Made by a program: the position numbers and the translations under genes | NCBI RefSeq assembly: GCF_020520285.1 | Contig: NZ_CP084742.1 | Coordinates: 6,373,501 to 6,437,500 of the forward strand | Length of the DNA: 64,000 nt | DNA from: Pseudomonas sp. L5B5 | GTDB lineage: Bacteria; Pseudomonadota; Gammaproteobacteria; Pseudomonadales; Pseudomonadaceae | Reading direction: 5' to 3' | In this document: positions 38,046 through 46,764 of the stretch, piece by piece | Layout of the letters: every line of letters starts with the position of its first letter | Numbering within the stretch: the first letter of the stretch is position 1 | The notes under the pieces: model-generated | The model's database searches: none | Seen by the model: the letters and a program-made list of their open reading frames with translations, nothing else | What the model was told of the DNA's origin: nothing

Positions 38046-39698
38046 TCATGCGGGCTGCAACTGAGTCATGATGCGTCCAGCCTTCATGCGCACCAGTTGG
38101 TCGGCGATATCGAAATAGCGGTCGTCGTGGCTGATCACGATGATGGTCTTGCCCAGGCGCTTGAGGTCGGGCAACAGCTCGGTATAGAAAATCCGCCGGA
38201 AGGCCGGGTCCTGGTCGGCGGCCCATTCGTCGAACACCAGCACTGGTCGTTCTTCCAGCCAGGCGTTGACCAGGGCCAGGCGCTTGCGCTGGCCGGTGGA
38301 CAGGTCGGTGGTGGTGAAGGCGCCATCCTTGACGCTGACCTTGTGGGCGATCTCCAGGCGATCCAGGTATTGGGTGGCGACATCCAGCGACTTGCCGGCA
38401 TTGCCCTGCACCAGGTCGTCGAACAGGTAGTAGTCGGAGAAAACGGTGGTGAACAGTTGCCGGTAATCGTCCCGGGCCTGGTCGGTCACCGTTTCGCCGT
38501 TGAGGCGGATCTCTCCGGACTGGGGTTGGTACAGGCCCAGCAGCAGCTTGATCAGGGTGGTCTTGCCGCAGCCGTTCTCGCCGACGATGAACACGATGTC
38601 GCCCTGCTTGATGCTCAGGTTGATCGGTCCCAGGTGGAACGGCTCGCTGCCTTCCACTGGCGGCGGGCTGTAGCTCACCCCGCGCAGTTCCAGGCTGTGC
38701 ACCACGGGCTGGGGCGCTTCGCTGGCATCCATGAGCAGATGCGGTTCGGGGGAGGAGAAGCGCTCGGACAACTCGCTGATACGGGCGAACGCAATCTTCG
38801 CCTTGCCGACGATGGGCAGGTAACCGACCACATGTTCAAGTGGCCCCTTCATGTACAGCAGCACCAGCACGAAGCCGGTGATCACGGCAGGGTCCGGATT
38901 GGGGTAGTAGGCTTGCATCGCCAGGGCCAGGCCGATGACGACGAAGAACAGCATCGAGCCGAAGCTCTTGGCCAGGATGTAGATGTTCACCGAGCGCACC
39001 TGGATGTCGCTGATGCGGTCTGCGGTTTCCTGGATGCGATGGGTGTTCATGCGGAAACGCCGTGGCCGGTGGATGCGCAGTTCCTTGGCGCCCGAAGCAA
39101 TGGCGTTGTAATAGCGCTGCAGCTCATCCTCGTGATCACGTGCCTCATCGAAACCCTTGATGCCCTTGCCGCCGGCCACCACTTGCACGCTGGTACCGAT
39201 GATGATCGCCACCACCATCATCAGGAACATCGGCACCGACAGGTATGCCAGGTAGCCCAGGCAGCCCAGGGTGACCGTGGCGGCGATGGCCAGGGGGGTG
39301 AAGGCGAAGGAAAAGTCGCTGATGGTGTCGACGTCGTGGGTCAGCACCGGAATCAGGCGGTGGGAGCGGTAGCGCTCGATCTGGGTGATGGGGGCCGAGA
39401 GCACCTTCTCGCCCAGGTCCTTGCGCAGGGCGGCGATGATCCGCTGGCCTACGTAGTTGGTGCCGATGTCCGAGACGATGGCGCTGATCAGGGCCAGCAC
39501 GCACAGCGCGGCGAAGGTCAGGACCACGCCCTGGGTCATACCGCCGTCCGAGTGCAGGGCATTGTTGATAGTGGCCAGCAGCAGGGTGATGGCCAGGCCT
39601 CCGGCCATGCCCAGGGCCACGGAAACCAGCACGATGGTGCGAAAGGGCCTGAGCAATGCGAGCAAACCTTGGAGGGCGCCGCGCTTGGGGTCGGTCAT
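38046..39698 (-). CDS. pvdE: Pyoverdine precursor exporter PvdE (ABC transporter)
   Basis: A 550-residue half-transporter, one fused permease and ATPase, that carries the acylated precursor from cytoplasm to periplasm. The N-terminal ~320 residues hold about six membrane helices. The ATPase has Walker A GENGCGKTT at about 373-381, the signature LSTGQRKRLA and Walker B VLVFDEWAAD. The frame is open to 39734, but the ATG at 39698 has GGAAG six bases upstream and gives nearly the length of P. aeruginosa PvdE (549 aa, from memory). It is divergent from pvdF, each with its own PvdS promoter, and lies just upstream of fpvA on the same strand. Confidence 0.93.
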   Translation of the reverse strand: MTDPKRGALQGLLALLRPFRTIVLVSVALGMAGGLAITLLLATINNALHSDGGMTQGVVLTFAALCVLALISAIVSDIGTNYVGQRIIAALRKDLGEKVLSAPITQIERYRSHRLIPVLTHDVDTISDFSFAFTPLAIAATVTLGCLGYLAYLSVPMFLMMVVAIIIGTSVQVVAGGKGIKGFDEARDHEDELQRYYNAIASGAKELRIHRPRRFRMNTHRIQETADRISDIQVRSVNIYILAKSFGSMLFFVVIGLALAMQAYYPNPDPAVITGFVLVLLYMKGPLEHVVGYLPIVGKAKIAFARISELSERFSSPEPHLLMDASEAPQPVVHSLELRGVSYSPPPVEGSEPFHLGPINLSIKQGDIVFIVGENGCGKTTLIKLLLGLYQPQSGEIRLNGETVTDQARDDYRQLFTTVFSDYYLFDDLVQGNAGKSLDVATQYLDRLEIAHKVSVKDGAFTTTDLSTGQRKRLALVNAWLEERPVLVFDEWAADQDPAFRRIFYTELLPDLKRLGKTIIVISHDDRYFDIADQLVRMKAGRIMTQLQPA

Positions 39699-39756
39699 AA
39701 GTACTTCCCAGAGAGTGGATAGAGGGTCGGGCACACGGACCCTTACCCCTGAACAA

Positions 39757-39780
39757 ACGAAGCGTCGCGGCGACTATTTA
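39757..39780 (-). promoter_or_regulatory. Iron-starvation (PvdS) promoter of pvdE
   Basis: Minus strand: TAAAT (39780-39776), 16 bases, CGT (39759-39757), an exact consensus match 59 bases before the pvdE ATG. Confidence 0.75.
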
Positions 39781-39816
39781 GCTTTGCCTGCCACCGCCGG
39801 GCGGCGGCGTCCCGGA

Positions 39817-39840
39817 TAAATTGCCCGGAGCCTGGTTCGT
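39817..39840 (+). promoter_or_regulatory. Iron-starvation (PvdS) promoter of pvdF
   Basis: TAAAT (39817-39821), 16 bases, CGT (39838-39840), exact match, 62 bases ahead of the pvdF ATG and back to back with the pvdE promoter. Confidence 0.75.
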
Positions 39841-39902
39841 TCTTGTTCTGTGGGCGCACGTGTATCGACGCAGTGCCTGATCCATTGAGCGAGAGCGAAC
39901 GA

Positions 39903-40766
39903 ATGACGAAGAAGAATCTGGTTTATGTCTGGTCCCTGCGAAACGCCGCGGCCGACAAGGCGGGGCAGCCGGTGGCCTACAAGGACCACGAGCGCTACAT
40001 GAAATCGGTGCTGGAGTCTCTGGTGGAGGCGTTGAACCAGACGTCCCTGGGCGAGGCCTACAACCTGGTGGGCGTGGTCTACGACGATGACGAGCAATCG
40101 CCGCGGGACCAGAAACTGGTGAGCGACTACGGTTTTGCCTACCAGCCGGGGCGCCAGTGGCTGTATCCGGCAGATCTGGCTGTGCAGGGGCGATTGGTCA
40201 ACGATCTGCTGCTGAGCGTGCCATCCACTTATCGCCGCCATCCGCGGGGCAGCGCCGAGCACATTGCCGGCAAGCAGGACTTCGAGCGTCGCCTGCACGA
40301 CACCCTGGTGGAGCTCAAGGCCGATATCGTGGTGCTGGACGGTCTGCTGGTGATTCTCGATGAGCTGGTGCGTCCGGGTGCACCGTTCGCTCGGCGGATC
40401 ATGAACATCCACCCGGGCATCACTCGCATCGAATCGCCTTATGAGCGCCGTGGCGCCTACGCCACCTGGAACGCCCTGCATGGCGCCCGGGGAGAGAAAA
40501 TCGTGGACTGGACGACCCGGGAGACCGTGCCGACCGAGCCCCTGTATCTCACCGGGGCGTCGTTCCACTATGTGGACAACGGCATCGATTCCGGCGAGGT
40601 GTTCCACGATGTGCTCAACACCGTGATATCCCCCGAGGACACCATCCTTGAGCTGCGCTGGAACAACTTCAACAACAGCCTGTTCCCGGCTTTGCACGAA
40701 GGGTTGGCGCTGCTGGCCAAGCAGCTTGAACCGCAGCCGGTTACCCAACCCTTGGTCGAGGTCTGA
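39903..40766 (+). CDS. pvdF: N5-hydroxyornithine formyltransferase PvdF
   Basis: A 287-residue cytoplasmic enzyme that formylates N5-hydroxyornithine using a formyl-tetrahydrofolate donor, giving the fOHOrn residue used twice by the synthetases. The sequence is of the formyltransferase family: the segment IMNIHPGITR provides the catalytic Asn-His pair (N and H of NIHPG), and the following ASFHYVDNGIDSGEV region fits the family's HxVxxxxDxGxI pattern. The ATG at 39903 is chosen because the upstream extension to 39843 overlaps the promoter and has no homology-like sequence. Slightly longer than the P. aeruginosa protein (275 aa, from memory). It converges on pvdO, with a hairpin between them. 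Confidence 0.92.
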   Translation: MTKKNLVYVWSLRNAAADKAGQPVAYKDHERYMKSVLESLVEALNQTSLGEAYNLVGVVYDDDEQSPRDQKLVSDYGFAYQPGRQWLYPADLAVQGRLVNDLLLSVPSTYRRHPRGSAEHIAGKQDFERRLHDTLVELKADIVVLDGLLVILDELVRPGAPFARRIMNIHPGITRIESPYERRGAYATWNALHGARGEKIVDWTTRETVPTEPLYLTGASFHYVDNGIDSGEVFHDVLNTVISPEDTILELRWNNFNNSLFPALHEGLALLAKQLEPQPVTQPLVEV

Positions 40767-40776
40767 GGCTGACGAC

Positions 40777-40802
40777 GGTCAAGCGCAGTGTCGCGCTTGA
40801 CC
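40777..40802. terminator. Hairpin between convergent pvdF and pvdO
   Basis: GGTCAAGCGC and GCGCTTGACC pair perfectly over 10 bp around a 6-base loop, in the 53-base gap between two convergent genes. No U-run on either side; it could serve both directions. Confidence 0.6.
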
Positions 40803-40819
40803 GCCATCGAGCGAGCTTG

Positions 40820-41713
40820 TCACGGGTGGCTGGTCCCTGGTTGTTCAAGTTCGCGCACCACCCGGAAACTCAGCCAATCGCCGCGGACTTCGCGTTTACG
40901 GCTGTTGCGGTTGCCCGAGCGCGAGAATACCGGTGCTTCGCCCCAGTCATTGCCGCGGATCTGGGCATCCAGGCAGACCCCTTCAGATGCTTCCATCCAG
41001 GCGCTGCCATCGTCAGGGGCGCCGATATAGTCTGGATGCCAACAGTCGGCGACCCACTCATAGGCGTTGCCATGCATGTCATACATGCCGAAGGCGTTGG
41101 CCGGATAGCTGCCCACCGGGGCGGTGAAGCTGAAGCCATCCTTGGGCCCGTAGGTATTGGCATGCTTGGTGATCTGGTACTGGCCGTCTTCATCGAACGG
41201 GAAGGGGAACGAGCCTGTACTGCCGGCTCGTGCAGCGTATTCGCGTTCGGCTTCGCTGATCATTCGGTAGTGTTTGCCGGTCTTTTTCGACAGCCACTGG
41301 GTGTAGGCCTGTACATCGGCATAGTCGACGCATACGGCGGGCTGGCGCGGTCCTTGTGTGTAGCTTGGCTTGCTGGCCTTGCACAGGCGGCCGGGGCGGT
41401 CGTCACCATCCTTGATCACGGCCCCCGATTCGCGGATATAGGCGTCCAGCTCGGCGGCGGTCACGTGGAAACGGCTCATGGCGAAGGCTTTCTTGAAGGT
41501 CACGGTATGTTGCGGACCTTCATCGGGTTCCCGGCCGACTTCATCTTCAGGGGTGCCCATGACGAAGTTCCCGGCGGGCAGTACCACCATTTCCGGGCAG
41601 TTCTTGCAATCCTTGAATACGCTGCCGGGCTTGGGTGGTTCTACCGCTTGTGCATTCAGGCTGATCAGGCAACCGACCAGCGCAGCCAGTGAGGAGTAGG
41701 CGATGGGTTTCAT
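40820..41713 (-). CDS. pvdO: PvdO, periplasmic pyoverdine maturation protein (FGE-sulfatase fold)
   Basis: A 297-residue protein with a cleavable signal peptide (about residues 1-22, ISLNAQA then VEPP). The mature part is a formylglycine-generating-enzyme/sulfatase-modifying domain: VVLPAGNFVMGT near the N-terminus, the conserved ISEAEREYAARAG stretch in the middle, and GNAYEWVADCW followed by a C-terminal SFRVVRE motif. In pyoverdine producers PvdO is needed for the last oxidation that turns dihydropyoverdine into the fluorescent chromophore. It is the third gene of pvdM-pvdN-pvdO, 37 bases behind pvdN, and lacks a promoter of its own that I can see. Confidence 0.92.
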   Translation of the reverse strand: MKPIAYSSLAALVGCLISLNAQAVEPPKPGSVFKDCKNCPEMVVLPAGNFVMGTPEDEVGREPDEGPQHTVTFKKAFAMSRFHVTAAELDAYIRESGAVIKDGDDRPGRLCKASKPSYTQGPRQPAVCVDYADVQAYTQWLSKKTGKHYRMISEAEREYAARAGSTGSFPFPFDEDGQYQITKHANTYGPKDGFSFTAPVGSYPANAFGMYDMHGNAYEWVADCWHPDYIGAPDDGSAWMEASEGVCLDAQIRGNDWGEAPVFSRSGNRNSRKREVRGDWLSFRVVRELEQPGTSHP

Positions 41714-41750
41714 TCGTCAATAACCTTCAATGTTAGGAAACGGGCAGGTG

Positions 41751-43064
41751 TCAGACGCTCTTGCTGCGCAAGCGCTTGCCAAGTAGGTCCATGGCACGGT
41801 CGATGTCTTCTGTGCTGTTGAGCAGCCCGGGAGCCATGCGCACCACTGGTCCGGCATCGCGGTGCACGGCGTCGACCAGGACGCGGTTCTTGATCAACCA
41901 GGCGGCGGTGGCATCGGTATCAAGGTCCTTGCCGCGGAAGAAGGTGAAGCCGGCCGAATGCTCCGGGCTCAGTGGGGTCACCAGTTCGATGCCGGGGTGT
42001 TCCTGCAGGCGTTGCTTGAGATAGCTGTTGAGCTGGTGGATACGGGACTGGATGTTGGCTTTGCCCAGCTTCAGGTGCAGTTCAAAGGCCTGGTCCACGG
42101 CCCAGCGGTGTTCGAAACTGTGGTAGCCGCCAGGGGTCATGGTGGTGGCGAAGTCCTTGTTCTCGGAGAAGGTCGCCACCATCGGAGTCAGGTGCTTGAG
42201 TTTTTCCGAGCGTGAACAGAAGATCCCGGTTCCGCGGGGGCCGAACATCCATTTATGGGTGCCGGCGACGAAGAAGTCGCAGTTGAGATCGGCAAATGTG
42301 ATGTCTTCTACCCCCAGGCCATGTACGCCATCGACGCAATAGAGAATCCGGTCGCGTTCGTCTCTATTGCGGTTGTGATGGTCCACCAGCTTGCCGATCT
42401 CGCCGATTGGCAGCTTCACCCCGCTGCCCGACTGTACCCAGGTCATTCCCAGTACGCGGGTGTTCGGGCGAATGCTGCGATCGATGTTGCCCAGCACTTC
42501 GTCGGCGGACATGAGGTGAGCCGATTTGAACAGTTCAATGGTGCGTACCTGGGTGCCTTCGCGCTGTGTGCGGTACTTGAGTGCATTGCGGGCCGAATAA
42601 TGCTCATGCACCGTTGTCAGTATTTCCTGTCCAGAGCTCACCTGTATGCCGCCGTAGAGCATGGCCAGGCCTTCGGTGGTGCTGCCGGTCAGGGCTATCT
42701 GGGAGGGTTTGATCTGCAGATAGCGTCCGACGCTATCACGTACCTGAGCCTCGCGTTGCCAGGTGTACTCAGTGTCGTAGTCCATTGCCAGGGCCGGGTT
42801 GCGGTCCAGCACTGCGCGGTATTTCTCGATGGCCTCGCGTACGGGCCTGGGGTGCGAGGTAATCAGGAAGTTGGAGAGGTGGATATAGTCCGGGTCAAGA
42901 TCGAATAACTGGCGCAGCTGGCTCCATGTCGAAGTGCTGGTTGCCGGCGGACGGGCCGCCTGTGCGGAGGCTAGCGCGAGGTTGCCCAGAGGCATGGCTG
43001 CGGCCAGTAGGCCTGCTTGCTTGAGGAAGGTCCGGCGATTGGTCACGGGAATTCTCATGATCAT
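41751..43064 (-). CDS. pvdN: PvdN, Tat-exported PLP-dependent enzyme modifying the Glu side chain
   Basis: A 437-residue fold-type I PLP enzyme of the class V aminotransferase/IscS-like family. The N-terminus carries a twin-arginine signal (TNRRTFLKQAG, then a hydrophobic run to ALASAQA), so it folds in the cytoplasm and works in the periplasm. The PLP lysine is in the FVAGTHKWMFGPRGTG segment. In P. fluorescens PvdN makes the succinamide form of the pyoverdine side chain from glutamate. Two ATGs are possible (43064 and 43058); the second gives the more usual MRIP start. It is separated by three bases from the pvdM stop, indicating translational coupling. Confidence 0.92.
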   Translation of the reverse strand: MIMRIPVTNRRTFLKQAGLLAAAMPLGNLALASAQAARPPATSTSTWSQLRQLFDLDPDYIHLSNFLITSHPRPVREAIEKYRAVLDRNPALAMDYDTEYTWQREAQVRDSVGRYLQIKPSQIALTGSTTEGLAMLYGGIQVSSGQEILTTVHEHYSARNALKYRTQREGTQVRTIELFKSAHLMSADEVLGNIDRSIRPNTRVLGMTWVQSGSGVKLPIGEIGKLVDHHNRNRDERDRILYCVDGVHGLGVEDITFADLNCDFFVAGTHKWMFGPRGTGIFCSRSEKLKHLTPMVATFSENKDFATTMTPGGYHSFEHRWAVDQAFELHLKLGKANIQSRIHQLNSYLKQRLQEHPGIELVTPLSPEHSAGFTFFRGKDLDTDATAAWLIKNRVLVDAVHRDAGPVVRMAPGLLNSTEDIDRAMDLLGKRLRSKSV

Positions 43065-43067
43065 GGT

Positions 43068-44441
43068 TCAGCCGGCGGTGCCGGGCTGTATGGAGGTCTT
43101 GGCGGGCTTGGCCAGCTTCTGCACTTGTTCCCAGACGCGCAGGTAGTTTTCACCCCAGAGCTTGGCGATCTCGATGTCCGTGTAGCCGCGTTGAATCAGC
43201 TCTGCGGTGACGTTGCGGTTGTCCGCCACGCTCATCCAGCCGTTGACGCCGCCACCTTCGTTGAAGTCGGAGCTGATGCCGACGTGATCGATGCCGACCT
43301 TCTTCACCGTGTAGTCGATGGCATCGATATAGTCCTTGAGGCTCGCCTTGGGTTCTTCGTCGAGGATGCCGTACAGCGAACTGGCATATTCGCCAAAGCG
43401 TTGTTCCGGCCAGATAGTGATGACAGCGTCTCCTGGCATCAGGGCGTTTTCCAGTCCTTGCAGTGGGCCCAGATCGAAGCGCTGGCGCAGTGCGTTCAGC
43501 TTGTCCAGGGTCGGCTGGCTGAGTGGGCGCAGGTAGGTGGAGAACCCCACGACCTGGATGACGCCTCCTGTAGCCTTGATGACTTGTAGTTCCTTGTCGC
43601 TGAGATTGCGTGGGATATCCACTAGCGACCTGGGTGCGGAGTGCGAGGCCACTACCGGAGCTCGGGTCAGGGCTGCAACATCCTCCAGGGCCTTGCTGGA
43701 CATCTGCGAAACGTCGATCACCACCCCCAGGTCATTGAGCCGCTCCACGGCCTGCTTGCCGATGGGCGAGAGACCTCCGAGCGCGTCCCGGGTGTCATTG
43801 AAGAATGGCAAGGGGCGCGAAGAGTCGGCCCAGTCGTTGTTGCCGACATAGCTGAAGCCGAACAGGCGCATGCCGCGGGCGGCCCACTTGTCCAGCTCGT
43901 CGAGATCGTTCCCCATCGCATAGGCGTTGAGCAGGCTGATCACCACGGCCAGCTTGCCTTCGGAGGCGATGCGGCGCAGATCGGCGGGGGTGTAGGCAAT
44001 GGCGGCCTGATTGGGGAAATCGCGCACCATGCCCTGGATGATCCGGTAGCGGGTCTCGCGTTGGTGACGAGCTTCTTCGGCGAAACCGGCGGTGGGGTGG
44101 TGGGGGGCGTTGGGGCCATTCCACATCTCCGGCCAGGCGAGGATGCTCAGGGCCGCGCCGGACATCCTGCCGCGTCCGGCCTTGACCAGGTCGAACTGGC
44201 GATGAGTGTCCTTGTCGGCTTCAGTGCCTTCGGTGCCGAAATCCAACGGCACGGTGATATGGCTGTCGAAGGAAATGATGCGTTCCTGCAGATCGTTGGC
44301 ATGTTTGACGATTTCGCTGGGGTAGGACACGCGGTCCTTCCAGTAGTAGTGCCAGGCGGTTCCGGCTCCGGCACCGAGGGCGGCGACGATCAGTATCAGC
44401 AGGCTCAGATAGAGGGTTTTCTTTCCAGATATTTTGCTCAT
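43068..44441 (-). CDS. pvdM: PvdM, periplasmic membrane dipeptidase-family protein
   Basis: A 457-residue member of the renal dipeptidase (peptidase M19) family with one N-terminal membrane anchor (about residues 9-31, LYLSLLILIVAALGAGAG). Family features include the metal-site region FDSHITVPLDF near residue 58, where the usual HxD is altered to DSH, the VVASHSAPRSL motif, and GIDHVGISSDFNEGGG near residue 390. Genetic work on PvdM in other pseudomonads places it before PvdP in periplasmic oxidation of ferribactin. The gene starts pvdM-pvdN-pvdO and is divergent from pvdP, each with a PvdS promoter. Whether it is a working peptidase cannot be told from sequence. Confidence 0.9.
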   Translation of the reverse strand: MSKISGKKTLYLSLLILIVAALGAGAGTAWHYYWKDRVSYPSEIVKHANDLQERIISFDSHITVPLDFGTEGTEADKDTHRQFDLVKAGRGRMSGAALSILAWPEMWNGPNAPHHPTAGFAEEARHQRETRYRIIQGMVRDFPNQAAIAYTPADLRRIASEGKLAVVISLLNAYAMGNDLDELDKWAARGMRLFGFSYVGNNDWADSSRPLPFFNDTRDALGGLSPIGKQAVERLNDLGVVIDVSQMSSKALEDVAALTRAPVVASHSAPRSLVDIPRNLSDKELQVIKATGGVIQVVGFSTYLRPLSQPTLDKLNALRQRFDLGPLQGLENALMPGDAVITIWPEQRFGEYASSLYGILDEEPKASLKDYIDAIDYTVKKVGIDHVGISSDFNEGGGVNGWMSVADNRNVTAELIQRGYTDIEIAKLWGENYLRVWEQVQKLAKPAKTSIQPGTAG

Positions 44442-44536
44442 TGCTATCCCAGTCGCAGGCGGGCTGATGACGAGGCGGGGCGTGAGGATGCAGCGCTAAC
44501 AGGCCCGACCTTTTTGTGCACATCTATCCGCGATAA

Positions 44537-44560
44537 ACGAGCTGGCGGGTGGCAAATTTA
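44537..44560 (-). promoter_or_regulatory. Iron-starvation (PvdS) promoter of pvdM-pvdN-pvdO
   Basis: Minus strand: TAAAT (44560-44556), 16 bases, CGT (44539-44537), an exact match 96 bases before the pvdM ATG. Confidence 0.75.
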
Positions 44561-44583
44561 GCCATCCGGATTCGGCGCGCCGG

Positions 44584-44607
44584 TAAATTTCCCTGCAAAT
44601 CCAACGT
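44584..44607 (+). promoter_or_regulatory. Iron-starvation (PvdS) promoter of pvdP
   Basis: TAAAT (44584-44588), 16 bases, CGT (44605-44607), an exact match 43 bases before the pvdP ATG. Confidence 0.75.
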
Positions 44608-44649
44608 TCTAGCTAGATGCGTGACGCGCCACTGGATAAAGGTAGAGCG

Positions 44650-46278
44650 ATGAGGTTTTCGAGACGAGGATTTTTGACCGGTCTGGCGGTGACGGGGGCG
44701 GCTATCCCCGTGGCGATCTATACCCAGAAGGAACTGCTGCGTCAGGATGTTCGCCGTAAGGAAGAGCAGGAGATCACCCCGGGGGAGGCCAAGCTGGAAG
44801 TGGCCCAGGATCCTGGAATACGCCTTGCCGATCACCTGAGGGGTATTTGGGATATTGAGTTCCTGGACGCCGATGGTCCTCACTCCCTGCCTCGTCGTGG
44901 TTGTGAGTTATTGCTTGACGCCGGGCCTGCCGGACGCGGCCTGCGAGGCTTCCTGGGACGTCCGGAAAGCCTGCGCGGAGACAAGGATGCGGAGTTCCTG
45001 GTCCTGGGCGACCTGGCGTCGTTGGACGCTGCGAAGCTGCGTTGGCGGCTATATCCTGATGGGCAGATTGCCGGTTCTCCTACTCATGAGTGCCGGGTAG
45101 TGCTCGATGAAGTCTGGGCGAATTGGGGTAATGCTGGCGCTGGTACCTTGAGTGGTAGTGTGCAGTCCTTGCAGCTTTCTCCCTTGGCTCCCGTGCCGGC
45201 CGGACGTTTCGTCGCTCGCAAGCGGCTTTTCCCTGCTGCACGAGAGCAGGCTGGCCTGAGTCCCGCCTTGTTGGCATGGTTGGTCTCTGCACAGCACCGA
45301 TTGTTTCATCAGCTCTGGCACGCCTCCCGTGATCGCTGGCATACCTTGCCCAAGGAAAAACGCAACAGCCTGCGCGGGCTTGGTTGGCAGCCAGGGCCGG
45401 TGAATCATGAGCGCGGTGCTCGCGGGCGGCGCAAGCATCGTAATGCCTCAGGTATCGATTTTCTGTTCATGCATCGGCACATGTTGTTGCATGCACGCTC
45501 GCTACAACCTGACTTGGTGTCGTGGCGTCAGATACCGCAACCATCAGCTCGCCTTGAGCAGGATCGACAGGCTTTCATTCGTTACTACGAGAACCGTGAT
45601 GGCTGCTCGGTGCCTCCTGCATGGATATCCGAGGATGATGACGAGTTCACCCAGTGGCTGCATGGTCTCAAGAGCGATGCAGCCTTCTATGGCAACTTTC
45701 AGGTTTGGGAGTCGCAGTACCAGGATCCGGAATACCTGAGTCGCATGACCTTGGGCGAGTTTGGTTCCGAGATCGAGCTGGGCATGCATGACTGGTTGCA
45801 TATGCGCTGGGCGGATGTTGCTCGTGATCCTTCCAATGGTATGCCGGTGATGGAGGCGCGCATGTCCTCGGACTTCGCCGGGCGCTGGTACCTGGCGCCG
45901 AATGATTTCCTCGGTGATCCGTTCTCGTCCCATGTCCATCCGGTGTTCTGGAAGTTTCATGGCTGGATCGATGACCGGATCGACGACTGGTTTCGTGCGC
46001 ACGAACGCTATCACCCTGGTGAAGTATTGCGCCGGGAGGTCAATGGCGTGCCCTGGTTCGCCCCTGGGCGTTGGGTAGAGGTCGACGATCCCTGGCTGGG
46101 GGCCTCGACCCATGGCTGCGGCCCCCTGGGCAACGCTCCGGGCGAAATGTCGCTGGAGATGGATCAGGAGGTCATGAAGCTGGCCCTGCGCATTGCCCTG
46201 AGCCGTGACGAGGAAGTACCTGACTTGCTCAAGCGGGCACCGCGTCGTCCCTGGTATGCACAGCACTTGAAGCTGTAA
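44650..46278 (+). CDS. pvdP: PvdP, Tat-exported tyrosinase completing the chromophore
   Basis: A 542-residue periplasmic copper enzyme that oxidises and cyclises the Tyr/Dab part of ferribactin. It starts with a twin-arginine signal, MRFSRRGFLTG, followed by a hydrophobic stretch. The N-terminal third is the beta-rich domain known from PvdP. The C-terminal two thirds are tyrosinase-like, with histidine clusters for the two coppers: MHRHMLLHAR near residue 275 and HPVFWKFHGWID near residue 435, where the paired histidines and following Asp match the CuB pattern. The ATG at 44650 fits the Tat signal; a longer frame from 44617 would add 11 unlikely residues. Length agrees with P. aeruginosa PvdP (544 aa, from memory). 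It converges with a small unrelated gene after 21 bases. Confidence 0.92.
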   Translation: MRFSRRGFLTGLAVTGAAIPVAIYTQKELLRQDVRRKEEQEITPGEAKLEVAQDPGIRLADHLRGIWDIEFLDADGPHSLPRRGCELLLDAGPAGRGLRGFLGRPESLRGDKDAEFLVLGDLASLDAAKLRWRLYPDGQIAGSPTHECRVVLDEVWANWGNAGAGTLSGSVQSLQLSPLAPVPAGRFVARKRLFPAAREQAGLSPALLAWLVSAQHRLFHQLWHASRDRWHTLPKEKRNSLRGLGWQPGPVNHERGARGRRKHRNASGIDFLFMHRHMLLHARSLQPDLVSWRQIPQPSARLEQDRQAFIRYYENRDGCSVPPAWISEDDDEFTQWLHGLKSDAAFYGNFQVWESQYQDPEYLSRMTLGEFGSEIELGMHDWLHMRWADVARDPSNGMPVMEARMSSDFAGRWYLAPNDFLGDPFSSHVHPVFWKFHGWIDDRIDDWFRAHERYHPGEVLRREVNGVPWFAPGRWVEVDDPWLGASTHGCGPLGNAPGEMSLEMDQEVMKLALRIALSRDEEVPDLLKRAPRRPWYAQHLKL

Positions 46279-46299
46279 GGCGTTGACGGACAGTCGGAT

Positions 46300-46737
46300 T
46301 CAGTTGGCAAGGGCCACTTCGGCCAGGAAGCTGAACAGTCCTGGGTATCGAGTGGCTTGCCATTGTTCAAGGCCATGGTCGAAAAACAGCACCTGTTCCA
46401 GGCATTGGCCGTTTTCTATCCTGAACCCGTAGAAGTCGCCGCAGCCATTGTCTGAAAACAGCAGGTGGTTGCTGCCAGAGGTCCGGTGTGCGCGGTTGAT
46501 TTCCAGAAGATTGAAATCGCTGGTCTGGTCCAGTGAATACACGGTGCCCAAGGCAAAGTAGCCGCCGCCATAGGTCTTGAGGAAGCGCCGGTATTGGGCG
46601 GGCAGCCGTAACGCCATCAGCTGTTCGAATTCAATGATTTCAGCTTCGGTGGCGACGCTGTCCGAGGGCAGTTCAAACCAGATGGGGTTGGCGCTGCGCT
46701 TGTTGTCCAGCAGTTGCTTGAAATCCTCGAAGTCCAT
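46300..46737 (-). CDS. SMI1/KNR4-family protein
   Basis: A 145-residue soluble protein. The early segment with ELPSDSVATEAEIIEFEQL, then LPAQYRRFLKTYGGGYF and the later DNGCGDFYGFRI, is the classic SMI1/KNR4 pattern (LPxxYxxFLxxxNGG ... G-DF-F). Bacterial members of this superfamily often act as immunity proteins against polymorphic toxins, but stand-alone copies without a toxin are frequent and their role is unknown. No toxin gene, secretion marker or Rhs fragment is nearby. It converges with pvdP and follows the DUF3349-like gene on the same strand after a 27-base gap, so the two are probably one transcript. No PvdS promoter precedes them, so a pyoverdine function is not supported. Confidence 0.75.
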   Translation of the reverse strand: MDFEDFKQLLDNKRSANPIWFELPSDSVATEAEIIEFEQLMALRLPAQYRRFLKTYGGGYFALGTVYSLDQTSDFNLLEINRAHRTSGSNHLLFSDNGCGDFYGFRIENGQCLEQVLFFDHGLEQWQATRYPGLFSFLAEVALAN

Positions 46738-46764
46738 TGTCCAGTCCTTTGATGTGTCGGGTAA

